Shown here one piece after another: positions 48,680 through 58,429 of a stretch of DNA of 64,000 nucleotides. The stretch spans positions 248,001-312,000 of the forward strand of contig NZ_SIUB01000003.1 of NCBI RefSeq assembly GCF_004310425.1, in the 5' to 3' direction. The notes beneath the pieces were generated by a model that ran no database searches, was not told the DNA's origin, and saw only the letters and a program-made list of their open reading frames with translations. Position 1 is the stretch's first letter, and the number at the start of each line of letters is the position of its first letter. The position numbers were made by a program, and so were the translations under genes. The DNA is from Hansschlegelia quercus. Lineage in GTDB: Bacteria; Pseudomonadota; Alphaproteobacteria; Rhizobiales; Methylopilaceae.

Positions 48680-49647
48680 GGGTCGTCGTTGTCGGCGCCG
48701 GCGCCTGGGGCACGGCCCTCGCCAATGTCGCGGCGGAGGCGACCGACCGCGAGACGCCGCTTCTCGGCCGAGACGCCGGGCGGATGGCGGAAGTCGCCGA
48801 GACCCGCGTCAACGCCGAGCGGCTGCCGGACATCAGGCTGCACCCGAAGGTCCTTCCGACCGCTGATCACGATGTCGTCCGCGACGCCGACATCGTGCTG
48901 CTGGTCTCGCCGACCCAGGCGCTGCGACAGGTCGCGGCCGAACTGGCCCCGCTCGTGCGCCGCGACGCCATCGCCGTCACCTGCTGCAAGGGCGTGGAGC
49001 AGGGCACTCTCGAGCTGCCGCACGAGGTGCTGGCGGAATCGCTGCCGGGACTGCGCCACGCCATCCTCTCCGGGCCTAGCTTTGCGGAAGACGTCGCACT
49101 CGGCCTGCCGACCGCGGTGACCCTCGCCTGCGTCGAAGCCGACGCCGCGGCCAGGATCGCCGAGAGCCTCGCGACGCGGACCTTCAGGCCCTATTGGTCG
49201 GACGATGTCGTCGGCGCGGCGCTGGGCGGGGCGGCGAAGAACGTGCTCGCGATCGCAGCCGGCGCGGTAGCCGGCCGCGGCCTCGGCTTGAGCGCGGTCG
49301 CCGCGATGGTCGCGCGCGGCTTTGCGGAGCTCGCCCGGCTCGGTCTCGTGCTCGGCGCCCGTCCCGAGACGCTCGCCGGGCTGTCCGGCCTCGGCGACCT
49401 AGTGCTCACGACATCGTCCACCAAATCGCGCAACTTTTCGCTCGGCCTCGCGCTGGGGCGCGGCGAGCCGAGGCCGAACAAGCTCGCGGAGGGCGCGGCG
49501 ACTGTGGAGGCGCTGATCGGGCTCGCGGCGGAGCACGGCGTCGACATGCCGATCTCCTCCGCCGTCGCCGACGTGCTGGCCGAGCGCGTCAGCGTCGGGG
49601 CCGCGGTCGCGAACCTGCTCGCTCGGCCCTTGCGCGCCGAAGTCTGA
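48676..49647 (+). CDS. gpsA: Glycerol-3-phosphate dehydrogenase (NAD(P)+) GpsA
   Basis: GpsA reduces dihydroxyacetone phosphate to sn-glycerol-3-phosphate for phospholipid synthesis. The 323-residue protein has the N-terminal dinucleotide site [14 protein letters not shown], the motif [16 protein letters not shown], the catalytic lysine in [13 protein letters not shown], and [10 protein letters not shown] in the substrate domain. The GTG start overlaps the tsaD stop by four bases, so the pair is translationally coupled. The EVE-domain gene follows 14 bases later. Confidence 0.95.
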   Translation: MRVVVVGAGAWGTALANVAAEATDRETPLLGRDAGRMAEVAETRVNAERLPDIRLHPKVLPTADHDVVRDADIVLLVSPTQALRQVAAELAPLVRRDAIAVTCCKGVEQGTLELPHEVLAESLPGLRHAILSGPSFAEDVALGLPTAVTLACVEADAAARIAESLATRTFRPYWSDDVVGAALGGAAKNVLAIAAGAVAGRGLGLSAVAAMVARGFAELARLGLVLGARPETLAGLSGLGDLVLTTSSTKSRNFSLGLALGRGEPRPNKLAEGAATVEALIGLAAEHGVDMPISSAVADVLAERVSVGAAVANLLARPLRAEV

Positions 49648-49661
49648 ACCGGAGAGCTTTC

Positions 49662-50081
49662 ATGGCCTACTGGCTGTTCAAGTCCGAGCCCGATTCATGG
49701 TCGTGGGACGACCAGAAGGCGGCTGGCGCGAAGGGCGCGGAATGGTCCGGCGTCCGCAACTATCAGGCGCGCAACAACATGCGCGCGATGAAGGTCGGCG
49801 ATCGCGGATTCTTTTACCATTCCAACGAGGGCAAGGCGGTCGTCGGGATCGTCGAGGTGGTCAAGACGGCCCATCACGACTCGACCGCCGACGATCCGGC
49901 CTGGGAATGCGTGGACCTGAAGGCGGTCGAAGACATGCCGAATCCCGTGACGCTCGCCGACGCCAAGGCGAACCAGAAGCTCGAAGGCATGGCGCTGGTG
50001 AGCAAGTCGCGCCTCTCCGTGCAACCGGTGACGGACGATGAGTGGGCGGAGGTCCGCCGCATGGGCGGGCTGAAGGACTGA
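49662..50081 (+). CDS. EVE domain protein
   Basis: A 139-residue EVE-domain protein (PUA-like fold). The family start AYWLFKSEPDSWSWDD and the central stretches WSGVRNYQARNNMRAMKVGDRGFFYHS and VGIVEVVK (read in parts) are diagnostic. EVE domains resemble YTH and may bind modified nucleotides in DNA or RNA; in housekeeping tsaD-gpsA-EVE clusters they are not known to act in defence. GGAGAGCTTTC precedes the ATG, a good ribosome site. The following methyltransferase frame overlaps its 3' end. Confidence 0.92.
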   Translation: MAYWLFKSEPDSWSWDDQKAAGAKGAEWSGVRNYQARNNMRAMKVGDRGFFYHSNEGKAVVGIVEVVKTAHHDSTADDPAWECVDLKAVEDMPNPVTLADAKANQKLEGMALVSKSRLSVQPVTDDEWAEVRRMGGLKD

Positions 50082-50734
50082 GCGACCCGGCGGAGTTCGT
50101 CCGCGCGAACACGCGGCTGCGGCCCGTGCCGCACGCCCCCGAGATTGCGCTCCACGTCGCCGACGAGGCCGTGCCGCTCTGGTCGAAGACGGAAGAAGAG
50201 CTCGAGCGCGACGACCTGCCGCCGCCGTTCTGGGCTTTCGCCTGGGCCGGAGGGCAAGCGCTTGCGCGTTATCTCATGGACGCCCCCGAGACCGTGCGCG
50301 GCCGGCGGGTTCTCGATGTCGGCTCGGGCTCGGGGCTTGTCGCGATCGCCGCGATGAAGGCCGGCGCGTCGTCCGTTCTGGCGGTCGATATCGATCCGTT
50401 CGCGCTCGCTGCGATCGAGGCGAACGCCGCGGCGAACGGCGTCGCGATCTCGACATCCGGCGAGGATCCGATCGGCCGCAGCTTCCCGAAGGCTGAGATC
50501 GTCACGGTCGGCGACCTGTTCTACGAGCGCGACCTCGCCCAGCGCCTGCTCGCCTGGCTCGACGGCTTCGCGGCGCGCGGCGTTCCCGTGTTGATCGGCG
50601 ATCCCGGCCGTTCCTACCTGCCGAAGGATCGGCTGGCGCCGCTCGCCGACTACGCCGTGCCGGTGACGCGCGAGCTTGAGGATTCCGACATCAAGCGCAC
50701 GACGGTGTGGCGCCTCAGGTCGCAAGAGATCTGA
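50042..50734 (+). CDS. SAM-dependent methyltransferase (PrmA/ETFB-lysine methyltransferase-like)
   Basis: A class I methyltransferase of about 215-230 residues. Motif I is VLDVGSGSGLVAIAA, followed by the acidic end of strand 2 in VLAVDIDPFA and the later GDLFYERDLAQRLLAWL. The substrate-side segment DLPPPFWAFAWAGGQALARY resembles the group annotated as ETF-beta lysine or L11-type methyltransferases. The start is unclear: GTG 50042 overlaps the EVE gene by 40 bases, while the family-like sequence begins only at about LSDPAEFVRAN (50078), where the codon is CTG directly after AAGGA. Cotranslation with the EVE gene is likely. The natural substrate is unknown. Confidence 0.82.
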   Translation: MGGGPPHGRAEGLSDPAEFVRANTRLRPVPHAPEIALHVADEAVPLWSKTEEELERDDLPPPFWAFAWAGGQALARYLMDAPETVRGRRVLDVGSGSGLVAIAAMKAGASSVLAVDIDPFALAAIEANAAANGVAISTSGEDPIGRSFPKAEIVTVGDLFYERDLAQRLLAWLDGFAARGVPVLIGDPGRSYLPKDRLAPLADYAVPVTRELEDSDIKRTTVWRLRSQEI

Positions 50735-50870
50735 GCTCGGTCTCGCGCCGCATGCGCGCAAAGTTCAAAGCGCCGAGCGCTTGAGGAGGTTGGCCGCCGC
50801 GCCGTAGACTGGCTCACCAGCGCCGCCGCGATCACGAGCGGGCGAGACGAACAGGCCGGGAGCGAAGACG

Positions 50871-52826
<1,956 letters not shown>

Positions 52827-52928
52827 CCGTCGGGCTTCTTGCGCTCCTGCCGCTCGTTGACGGATTCCTCAAGGTTTGCGGCAAGTATCTCCGGCAGGTC
52901 TTGAGCACATGACCCGCCGGGGGGCGCA

Positions 52929-53726
52929 TTGCGGACTGCACTCGCCACTTTGCTGCAGCCGGTCGCTCGACCGCGCATCACGACGGACCGCGAGCTCCGT
53001 CGCTACGTCGCGATGGTGACCGCTATCGCGCTGGTCGCCGCCTTGTCGCTCGACGGCGCTCAGCAGATGATCTTCTTCGTCTCCTGGGAGGTCACGCTCC
53101 GGAACTGGACGCTGACGACCGTCATCGTTCTTGTCGTGACCATACCCGTCAGCCTGCTCATGGGTCTGCCGCAGCGCGAGCTCTATCAAGCCAAGCTGCT
53201 GGTGGAGCGTCTCAGCCGCACGGACATGCTGACCGGCATGCTGAACCGCCGCGCGTTGATGGAAGCCGCGGAGCAAGAGCCCGACGCCGCGACTCTCATG
53301 GCGATCGTCGACATCGACCATTTCAAGCGCGTCAACGACACCTATGGCCATCAGGCGGGCGACCGGGTGATCGAGACGATAGGCCGGATGATGAGCGCGC
53401 GCTTCGAAGGGATGGCGCTCGTCGGCCGCCTCGGCGGCGAGGAGTTCGCGCTGCTTGCCGACCATCGCAGTCTCCGGCGCCTTACAGGCTCGATCGAAGC
53501 GTTCCGGAAGGCGTTGCAGAACCGGCCCATCGTCGTCGGAGACCGAGCGATCGTCGTCACCGTTTCGATCGGCCTCGCGACACGCCGCGCCTCAGATCCG
53601 TTCGACCAGCTTTACGCCGAGACCGACGGCGCGCTTTACGACGCGAAACGCTCGGGACGGAACCAGCTTCGTCTGGCGGGCGAGGGCGAGGCGAACGGCG
53701 CCGCCGAGCAGTTCGCCGCCGCTTGA
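52929..53726 (+). CDS. Membrane-bound GGDEF diguanylate cyclase
   Basis: A 265-residue protein with two N-terminal membrane segments (VTAIALVAALSLDG and LTTVIVLVVTIPVSLLMGLP) joined by a short helix to a GGDEF domain (about 98-250). The catalytic signature is GRLGGEEFALL, and DMLTGMLNRRAL and DIDHFKRVNDTYGH are intact, so cyclic-di-GMP synthesis is expected. The inhibitory RxxD site is degenerate (RFEG), suggesting no product inhibition. There is no periplasmic sensory domain of any size. The start is TTG at 52929 with a G-run upstream. No target protein is adjacent. Confidence 0.87.
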   Translation: MRTALATLLQPVARPRITTDRELRRYVAMVTAIALVAALSLDGAQQMIFFVSWEVTLRNWTLTTVIVLVVTIPVSLLMGLPQRELYQAKLLVERLSRTDMLTGMLNRRALMEAAEQEPDAATLMAIVDIDHFKRVNDTYGHQAGDRVIETIGRMMSARFEGMALVGRLGGEEFALLADHRSLRRLTGSIEAFRKALQNRPIVVGDRAIVVTVSIGLATRRASDPFDQLYAETDGALYDAKRSGRNQLRLAGEGEANGAAEQFAAA

Positions 53727-53743
53727 CGCCGCACACACCGAAT

Positions 53744-54289
53744 TCAGCACCAGCCCTCGCGCCGCCCACCTCCATAAGGCCGCCCATATCCGCCCGAGAT
53801 CAGGGCGTCCGCCACATCGCCGTCTTCATTGGCGACGCGGGCGACAACACGGCCGAAATATTTGTCGCCGCGCACATCCGTAAGGCTGAGCCTGCGGCCC
53901 TCCACCAGAGCCTTGAGAGCGCGCGTCGCTTTTTCAGCAGCGTCGCGTTCGCCCGCGCATCGGCCGCGGCGCTCCGGCGTATCGACCCCTGCGAGGCGGA
54001 TGCGGGTTACGATCTCCTGACCTGGGAAGACTGCTATCCGCGCCTCCAGCGTATCGCCGTCGATGACCGCGAGCGCGGACGCCGCAACTGCGGCGCTGCT
54101 GGTCGGCCGCTCGACGTGCCCGTGGGGCGCGGGCTCTCGCTTGATCGAGGCGAGGGTTGCGCCAGCCCCGACGACGACGCCCGCCAAAGCGCCGCAAGCG
54201 AGATGGGCCAACCGGGCCGAAAATGGCTGATCAAGGATCATGATCCTACGATAATGGAGCATCAATCTCGGATAAAGGAATAAAGACAT
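53744..54289 (-). CDS. Thermonuclease (staphylococcal nuclease-like) family protein
   Basis: A protein of about 180 residues with one N-terminal hydrophobic segment (LAHLACGALAGVVVGAGATLA), probably an anchor or signal, and an SNase domain. The active-site pattern is visible: Asp in VIDGDTLEAR, Arg/Asp/Glu in TRIRLAGVDTPERRG and the second Arg in KYFGRVVARV. It would cleave DNA or RNA in the periplasm, or, as often in alphaproteobacteria, have lost a known role. Start choice is open: ATG at 54289, 54262 or 54241, none with a clear ribosome site. It converges with the diguanylate cyclase gene (17 bases). Confidence 0.82.
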   Translation of the reverse strand: MSLFLYPRLMLHYRRIMILDQPFSARLAHLACGALAGVVVGAGATLASIKREPAPHGHVERPTSSAAVAASALAVIDGDTLEARIAVFPGQEIVTRIRLAGVDTPERRGRCAGERDAAEKATRALKALVEGRRLSLTDVRGDKYFGRVVARVANEDGDVADALISGGYGRPYGGGRREGWC

Positions 54290-54490
54290 ACCATACGAAT
54301 CGATTTCAGCTCGTCAGGAGCGCACCAGACGTAACTCAATCTGAGGTTGTGGCATAGATAAAGACTCTCCTAATCCGGCTCCATGGTTTTGCAGCCTCGC
54401 CGAAACCTGGCTTTCAGCGGCGTCTGCGCATGATGCCGCAGTCACAGTCTGGTCCGGGCCATCCGGCTTCGGTTTTCGAGGTCTCTAGCG
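54290..54490. other. Intergenic region before the L,D-transpeptidase gene
   Basis: About 200 bases with lower GC than the rest of the window and no gene. This is the divergent promoter region for the nuclease and the L,D-transpeptidase genes; I cannot assign boxes. Confidence 0.4.
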
Positions 54491-54997
54491 ATGTTTAGAG
54501 TTCGCCGCGTTTCCGCGCTCGCGTTGTCGCTTTTTCTCGGCGTCGCGCCGGCCGCAGCTCGCGAGATCGTGCCGTTCGACGCCGGCGATTATGGCGCAGG
54601 CTCGATTCTTGTCAGCAACGGGCAGAGAAAGCTTTATCTTGTGCTCGGCGACGGCCGCGCCTGGCGCTACCCGGTCGCGGTCGGCAAGAACGGCAAGAGG
54701 TGGCTCGGCACGGCCAAAATCAAGGGCAAATTCGTGCAGCCCGCCTGGTCGCCGCCCGCGGAAGTGAAGCGCGACAAGCCGTTTCTCCCGAACCTCATCG
54801 CCGGCGGCAGTCCGACGAACCCGATGGGTCCGCGCGCGCTGCTGCTCGACCGGGACCAGTACGCCATCCACGGCACCAACCGGCCGAACTCAATCGGCAC
54901 CTACGCCTCGTATGGCTGCATTCGGATGCGCAATGAGGACATCGTGGACCTGTTCGAGAAGGTAAGGGTCGGCGCGCGGGTGACGGTGGTTCCCTGA
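54491..54997 (+). CDS. L,D-transpeptidase (YkuD domain), periplasmic
   Basis: A 168-residue exported enzyme with a signal peptide (ALALSLFLGVAPAAA) and a YkuD domain. The catalytic motif spans His127 in AIHGTNRPNSIG to the nucleophile Cys143 in SYGCIRM, exactly the H-x15-C spacing of the family. Such enzymes make 3-3 peptidoglycan cross-links or attach outer-membrane proteins to peptidoglycan; Rhizobiales carry many copies. It lies head-to-head with the nuclease and its stop codon is 7 bases from that of the extensin-like gene. Confidence 0.93.
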   Translation: MFRVRRVSALALSLFLGVAPAAAREIVPFDAGDYGAGSILVSNGQRKLYLVLGDGRAWRYPVAVGKNGKRWLGTAKIKGKFVQPAWSPPAEVKRDKPFLPNLIAGGSPTNPMGPRALLLDRDQYAIHGTNRPNSIGTYASYGCIRMRNEDIVDLFEKVRVGARVTVVP

Positions 54998-55004
54998 TCG
55001 GCCA

Positions 55005-55724
55005 TCACCGACACACCCCGAACCGTCCCATGTCGAGGTGAAAGTGATCGGCGTGGGCGGCGTTCCAGTCGGGCGACAGCACGCCGACGAAGAGGCCGCA
55101 GGCGCCGTCGCGGATTTCCCGGAGGAAGCGGCCTTCGGCGCCGTCGTCCTTCCAATCCCGTGAGAGCGTGAGCTGGCGGCCGTTGGCAAGCGTGAAACCG
55201 GAGATGTCGATCGCGTTAGCGGTCGCGTGCTGCGATCGCCGCCCGGGCCTGCCGCGGATGTCGCGGCAGGAATAGGCTCCGAAATGGCTGATCTCGCGGA
55301 CCTCCGAGCCGAGACGCCGTTTGGCCGCAGGCTGCACCACGTGGCGCTCCCAGGCGGCGTAGGTCGCGGCGAGCGCGCAGCGCATCACCGGCGGCTTGTC
55401 GAGCGCGAGCGCGAAGGCCGCGGGTGCGACGCCGTCGGTATAGCCGCAGCCGTTGACGAGCGGACGTTGGGAAACCGTGAGCGGCGCGATCCCTGACCGG
55501 CGGAGCGTCGCAAGGCAGCTTTTCTCATCGGCCGCGAGCAGCCGCAGCCGCCATGGCGTGAGGGCGCCCGGCCTGTCTCGCAGGTCGAGCGGCCACCATC
55601 CGTCGAGGTCCGAGAGCACGATTGCGGCCGTCGCGCCAAGGACCAGGACGAGGCCAAGAAGGCCCCGCCCGATCAGGCGCGGCAGGATCGACCGGCGCGG
55701 CTTGGTCGGCGGCGCGTCAGAAAT
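55005..55724 (-). CDS. Extensin-like C-terminal domain protein, apparent ATT start
   Basis: An envelope protein with an extensin-like C-terminal domain (Pfam Extensin-like_C): SCLATLRRSGIA, LVNGCGYTDGV, SHFGAYSCRDIRG, QHATANAIDISG, GLFVGVLSPDWN, ADHFHLDM, with paired cysteines and His/Asp residues like LAS/DD-peptidase-related enzymes. The first ordinary start (GTG 55619) would cut off a clear hydrophobic anchor, LIGRGLLGLVLVLGATAAIVL, that lies in frame upstream. The only candidate start before it, after a stop codon at 55730-55732, is ATT at 55724, overlapping the SdhAF4-like gene by 8 bases with GAGGAAGGGG about 10 bases upstream, giving 239 residues beginning (M)SDAPPTKPRR. Either ATT is used or there is a local sequence problem. 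Confidence 0.7.
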   Translation of the reverse strand: MSDAPPTKPRRSILPRLIGRGLLGLVLVLGATAAIVLSDLDGWWPLDLRDRPGALTPWRLRLLAADEKSCLATLRRSGIAPLTVSQRPLVNGCGYTDGVAPAAFALALDKPPVMRCALAATYAAWERHVVQPAAKRRLGSEVREISHFGAYSCRDIRGRPGRRSQHATANAIDISGFTLANGRQLTLSRDWKDDGAEGRFLREIRDGACGLFVGVLSPDWNAAHADHFHLDMGRFGVCR

Positions 55725-55908
55725 CGCTGGTCAGCCCCTTCCTCTCCCAGTCCCCGTAACGAACGGGGTCGCGTCCGCCGCGTCCGTCGATCTCCCGCTT
55801 CTCCGCGAGTTCGGCCTCGGCGCGCTCGTAAGCCGCACGGCGTTCGGCGGCTTCGGCCAGCGCGCGCTCGGCGGCCTGTCTGCGCTTGGTTTCGGGGGTA
55901 TCCGCCAT
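55717..55908 (-). CDS. DUF1674/SdhAF4-like small protein
   Basis: A 63-residue protein with a charged helical N-terminal half (ERALAEAAERRAAYERAEAE) and the diagnostic end GGRDPVRYGDWERKGLTSDF of the DUF1674 family, relatives of mitochondrial succinate dehydrogenase assembly factor 4 that bind flavinylated SdhA. The usual ending has a DWE...G..SDF pattern, which is intact. The ATG at 55908 starts MADTPETKRR. It overlaps the extensin-like frame by 8 bases at its 3' end. No sdh genes are in the window. It is divergent from htpX across 117 bases. Confidence 0.85.
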   Translation of the reverse strand: MADTPETKRRQAAERALAEAAERRAAYERAEAELAEKREIDGRGGRDPVRYGDWERKGLTSDF

Positions 55909-56025
55909 GGCGTCATGACCTGTTGAGAACGTGAGCGCGCCGTTCGTGGCGGAGCGGCGGGCCGCTCCACATATAGGGTTCGCAGCGCCGCTAGGAGCGG
56001 TTTTGATCGAGGAGAAGAGACGTCG

Positions 56026-56967
56026 ATGAACTATTTCCGTACGGCCATCCTGCTCGCTGGGCTGACCGCGCTGTTCATGGGCGTCGGTTTCCTGATCGGC
56101 GGCAAAGGCGGCGTCGCGATCGCCTTCGTCGTGGCGCTCGCGATGAACCTCTTCAGCTACTGGAACTCCGACAAGATGGTGCTCCGCATGCACGGGGCGC
56201 AGGAGGTCGACGAGCGCACGGCGCCGGAGTTTTACGGCATGATCCGCGAACTCGCAGGGCGCGCGCAGTTGCCCATGCCCAAGGTCTACATCATGGAGGA
56301 GGACCAGCCGAACGCCTTCGCGACCGGCCGCAATCCGCAGAACGCCGCGGTCGCGGCCACGACCGGCCTGCTCAATTCGCTGACCCGCGAAGAGGTGGCG
56401 GGGGTCATGGCGCATGAGCTGGCGCATGTCAGGAACCATGACACGCTGACCATGACGATCACGGCGACGATCGCCGGCGCAATCTCGATGATCGCAAATT
56501 TTGGGTTTCTCTTTTCCGGCAACAACCGGGAGAACCAAGCGCCGTTCGGCGTCGTAGGCACGATCGCCATGATGATCCTCGCGCCGATTGCGGCCATGGT
56601 GGTGCAGATGGCGATCAGCCGTTCGCGGGAGTATGAGGCGGACAAGCTTGGCGCGGAAATTTGTGGGCGCCCGGACTGGCTTGCTTCCGCGCTCGGCAAG
56701 ATCGCGGGAGCTGCAGCGCGCATTCCCAATCTCGCGGCGGAACGAAGCCCCGCCACCGCGCATATGTTCATCATCAATCCTCTGTCTGGCGAGCGTATGG
56801 ACAATCTGTTCTCCACCCACCCGGCCACCGAAAACCGGATCGCCGCCCTGATGCGGCTCGCGCAGACGATGGGTGGCAGTGGCGGCCTTACGGCCGCGCC
56901 GGAAACGCCGCGCGGCTCTGGGCCGTGGGGGGCGTCCTCGGGCATGCGCAGCGGCCCGTGGGGTTGA
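56026..56967 (+). CDS. htpX: Membrane zinc metalloprotease HtpX
   Basis: HtpX degrades misfolded membrane proteins. The 313-residue protein has two N-terminal membrane helices, the zinc motif HELAH (His130, Glu131, His134), two further hydrophobic segments ([11 protein letters not shown] and [20 protein letters not shown]), and the third ligand Glu in [10 protein letters not shown]. The C-terminal tail ([19 protein letters not shown]) is Gly/Pro-rich. GGAGAAGAGAC precedes the ATG. It is followed at once by the rsmB-like gene, as is usual in the Rhizobiales. Confidence 0.95.
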   Translation: MNYFRTAILLAGLTALFMGVGFLIGGKGGVAIAFVVALAMNLFSYWNSDKMVLRMHGAQEVDERTAPEFYGMIRELAGRAQLPMPKVYIMEEDQPNAFATGRNPQNAAVAATTGLLNSLTREEVAGVMAHELAHVRNHDTLTMTITATIAGAISMIANFGFLFSGNNRENQAPFGVVGTIAMMILAPIAAMVVQMAISRSREYEADKLGAEICGRPDWLASALGKIAGAAARIPNLAAERSPATAHMFIINPLSGERMDNLFSTHPATENRIAALMRLAQTMGGSGGLTAAPETPRGSGPWGASSGMRSGPWG

Positions 56968-57020
56968 ACGATCGTCCGGGCGGCCGCGCCCCGCAGGGAC
57001 GCCGCCCGCAGTCCGGCGGC

Positions 57021-58337
57021 ATGTCGCGGCCGGCGCCCGAGCCTCCGGGCCTCGCGCCGCGCCGCGCCGCGGCAAAATTGGTCGACGCCGTGCTCACCCG
57101 CACCCGCGCTCTCGACGGAGCGCTAGAGGCCGAGCACGATCCGTCCGGCTTCCGGGCGCTTCCCGAGCGTGACCGGGCGCTCGCCCGCGCCATCGCTGGC
57201 GTCACGCTTCGCCGCTTCGGCACGCTGCGGTCCCTGATCGCGGCGAAACTGGAGAAAGGCCTGCCGAAGAAGGCCGGCCCGCTTGAGGCGATCCTCGCGA
57301 CCGGCGCGGCGCAGGCTTTGTTCATGGAGGTCCCGGTCCACACGGCGGTCGACCTCGCGGTCGCCTGCGCGCGGGCCGACCCCGAAGCGCGTCATTTCGC
57401 CGGCCTCGCCAACGCCGTGCTCCGTGGCATCGTCGGAGCGGGCGCGCCCGACAAGATTCCCGGCGCCGACGTCCCGCCCTGGCTCTACGCGCGCTGGACA
57501 CGCGCCTATGGGGCGGAAGAAGCTGAGCGGATCGCCGAGAGCATTACGCTCGAAGCGCCGCTGGACCTCACCGTCAAATCCGATCCCGCGCTCTGGGCCG
57601 AGCGGCTGGGCGGCGTCGCGCTGCCCAACGGGACGGTCCGGCTGCTGACGCACGGCTCCATCACGGCGCTTCCCGGCTTTTCCGAGGGCGCGTGGTGGGT
57701 GCAGGATGCGGGCGCCAGCCTGCCCGCAAAGCTGCTTGGCGACATCAGGGATCAGCGCGTCATCGACCTTTGCGCTGCCCCCGGCGGCAAGACCGCGCAG
57801 CTCGCGGCGGCCGGCGCTGAGGTTGTGGCTGTTGACAAGTCCGCCGAGCGGCTGACGCGCCTGTCGCAGAATCTCGCGCGGCTCGGCCTGTCCGCCACAT
57901 GCCGAGTGGGCGATGCCGCGACCATGCCGTTCGAGCCCGCCGACGCCGTGCTGCTCGACGCGCCGTGCAGCGCGACAGGCACGATCCGCCGCCATCCCGA
58001 CGTCGCATGGATGAAGCGCGAGCACGAGGTAACGAGCCTCGCAAAGCTCCAAGCCACGCTGCTGGACGCGGCCGTCCGGCTGGTGAAGCCCGGCGGTAAA
58101 CTCGTCTATTGCGTTTGCTCATTGGAGCCTGAGGAGGGCGAACGGCAGGTCGCGAGCCTGCTCGCGCGCAATCCGCGCCTTCGGCTTGATCCTGTCGAGA
58201 AAGACGAACTGCCCGGCCTTCCCGAAGCAGTGACCTCCGAGGGCTATCTGCGGACCCTGCCAAGCCATCTGCCGAACGAGGATCCGCGGCTCGCAGGGCT
58301 CGACGGCTTCTTCGCGGCGCGCTTTTCGGTCGCCTGA
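57021..58337 (+). CDS. RsmB/Sun-family rRNA (cytosine-5) methyltransferase
   Basis: An RNA m5C methyltransferase of about 438 residues that likely modifies 16S rRNA. An NusB-like N-terminal domain (about 15-150) is followed by the methyltransferase: motif I DLCAAPGGKTAQLAA, VVAVDKSAERL, motif IV with the first cysteine LLDAPCSATGTIRRHPD, and the catalytic cysteine in YCVCSLEPEEGE. The start is uncertain: ATG 57021 has no ribosome site; TTG 56964, which overlaps the htpX stop (TTGA), would add 19 residues ([14 protein letters not shown]) and would couple the two genes. The following heparinase-like gene begins 92 bases later. Confidence 0.9.
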   Translation: MSRPAPEPPGLAPRRAAAKLVDAVLTRTRALDGALEAEHDPSGFRALPERDRALARAIAGVTLRRFGTLRSLIAAKLEKGLPKKAGPLEAILATGAAQALFMEVPVHTAVDLAVACARADPEARHFAGLANAVLRGIVGAGAPDKIPGADVPPWLYARWTRAYGAEEAERIAESITLEAPLDLTVKSDPALWAERLGGVALPNGTVRLLTHGSITALPGFSEGAWWVQDAGASLPAKLLGDIRDQRVIDLCAAPGGKTAQLAAAGAEVVAVDKSAERLTRLSQNLARLGLSATCRVGDAATMPFEPADAVLLDAPCSATGTIRRHPDVAWMKREHEVTSLAKLQATLLDAAVRLVKPGGKLVYCVCSLEPEEGERQVASLLARNPRLRLDPVEKDELPGLPEAVTSEGYLRTLPSHLPNEDPRLAGLDGFFAARFSVA

Positions 58338-58429
58338 CGGCGGCTGCGAATCGCGACAGCGGCGAGACGCTGTGCAAGACTCGTTGAGCGGGTGGGGCGT
58401 TCGCCCGCTCGGTTGGAGGTCGATGGCGC

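Noticed and set aside
49662-50081. EVE protein as part of an anti-phage system
   Set aside because: It lies in a housekeeping tsaD-gpsA cluster with no restriction or effector gene nearby.
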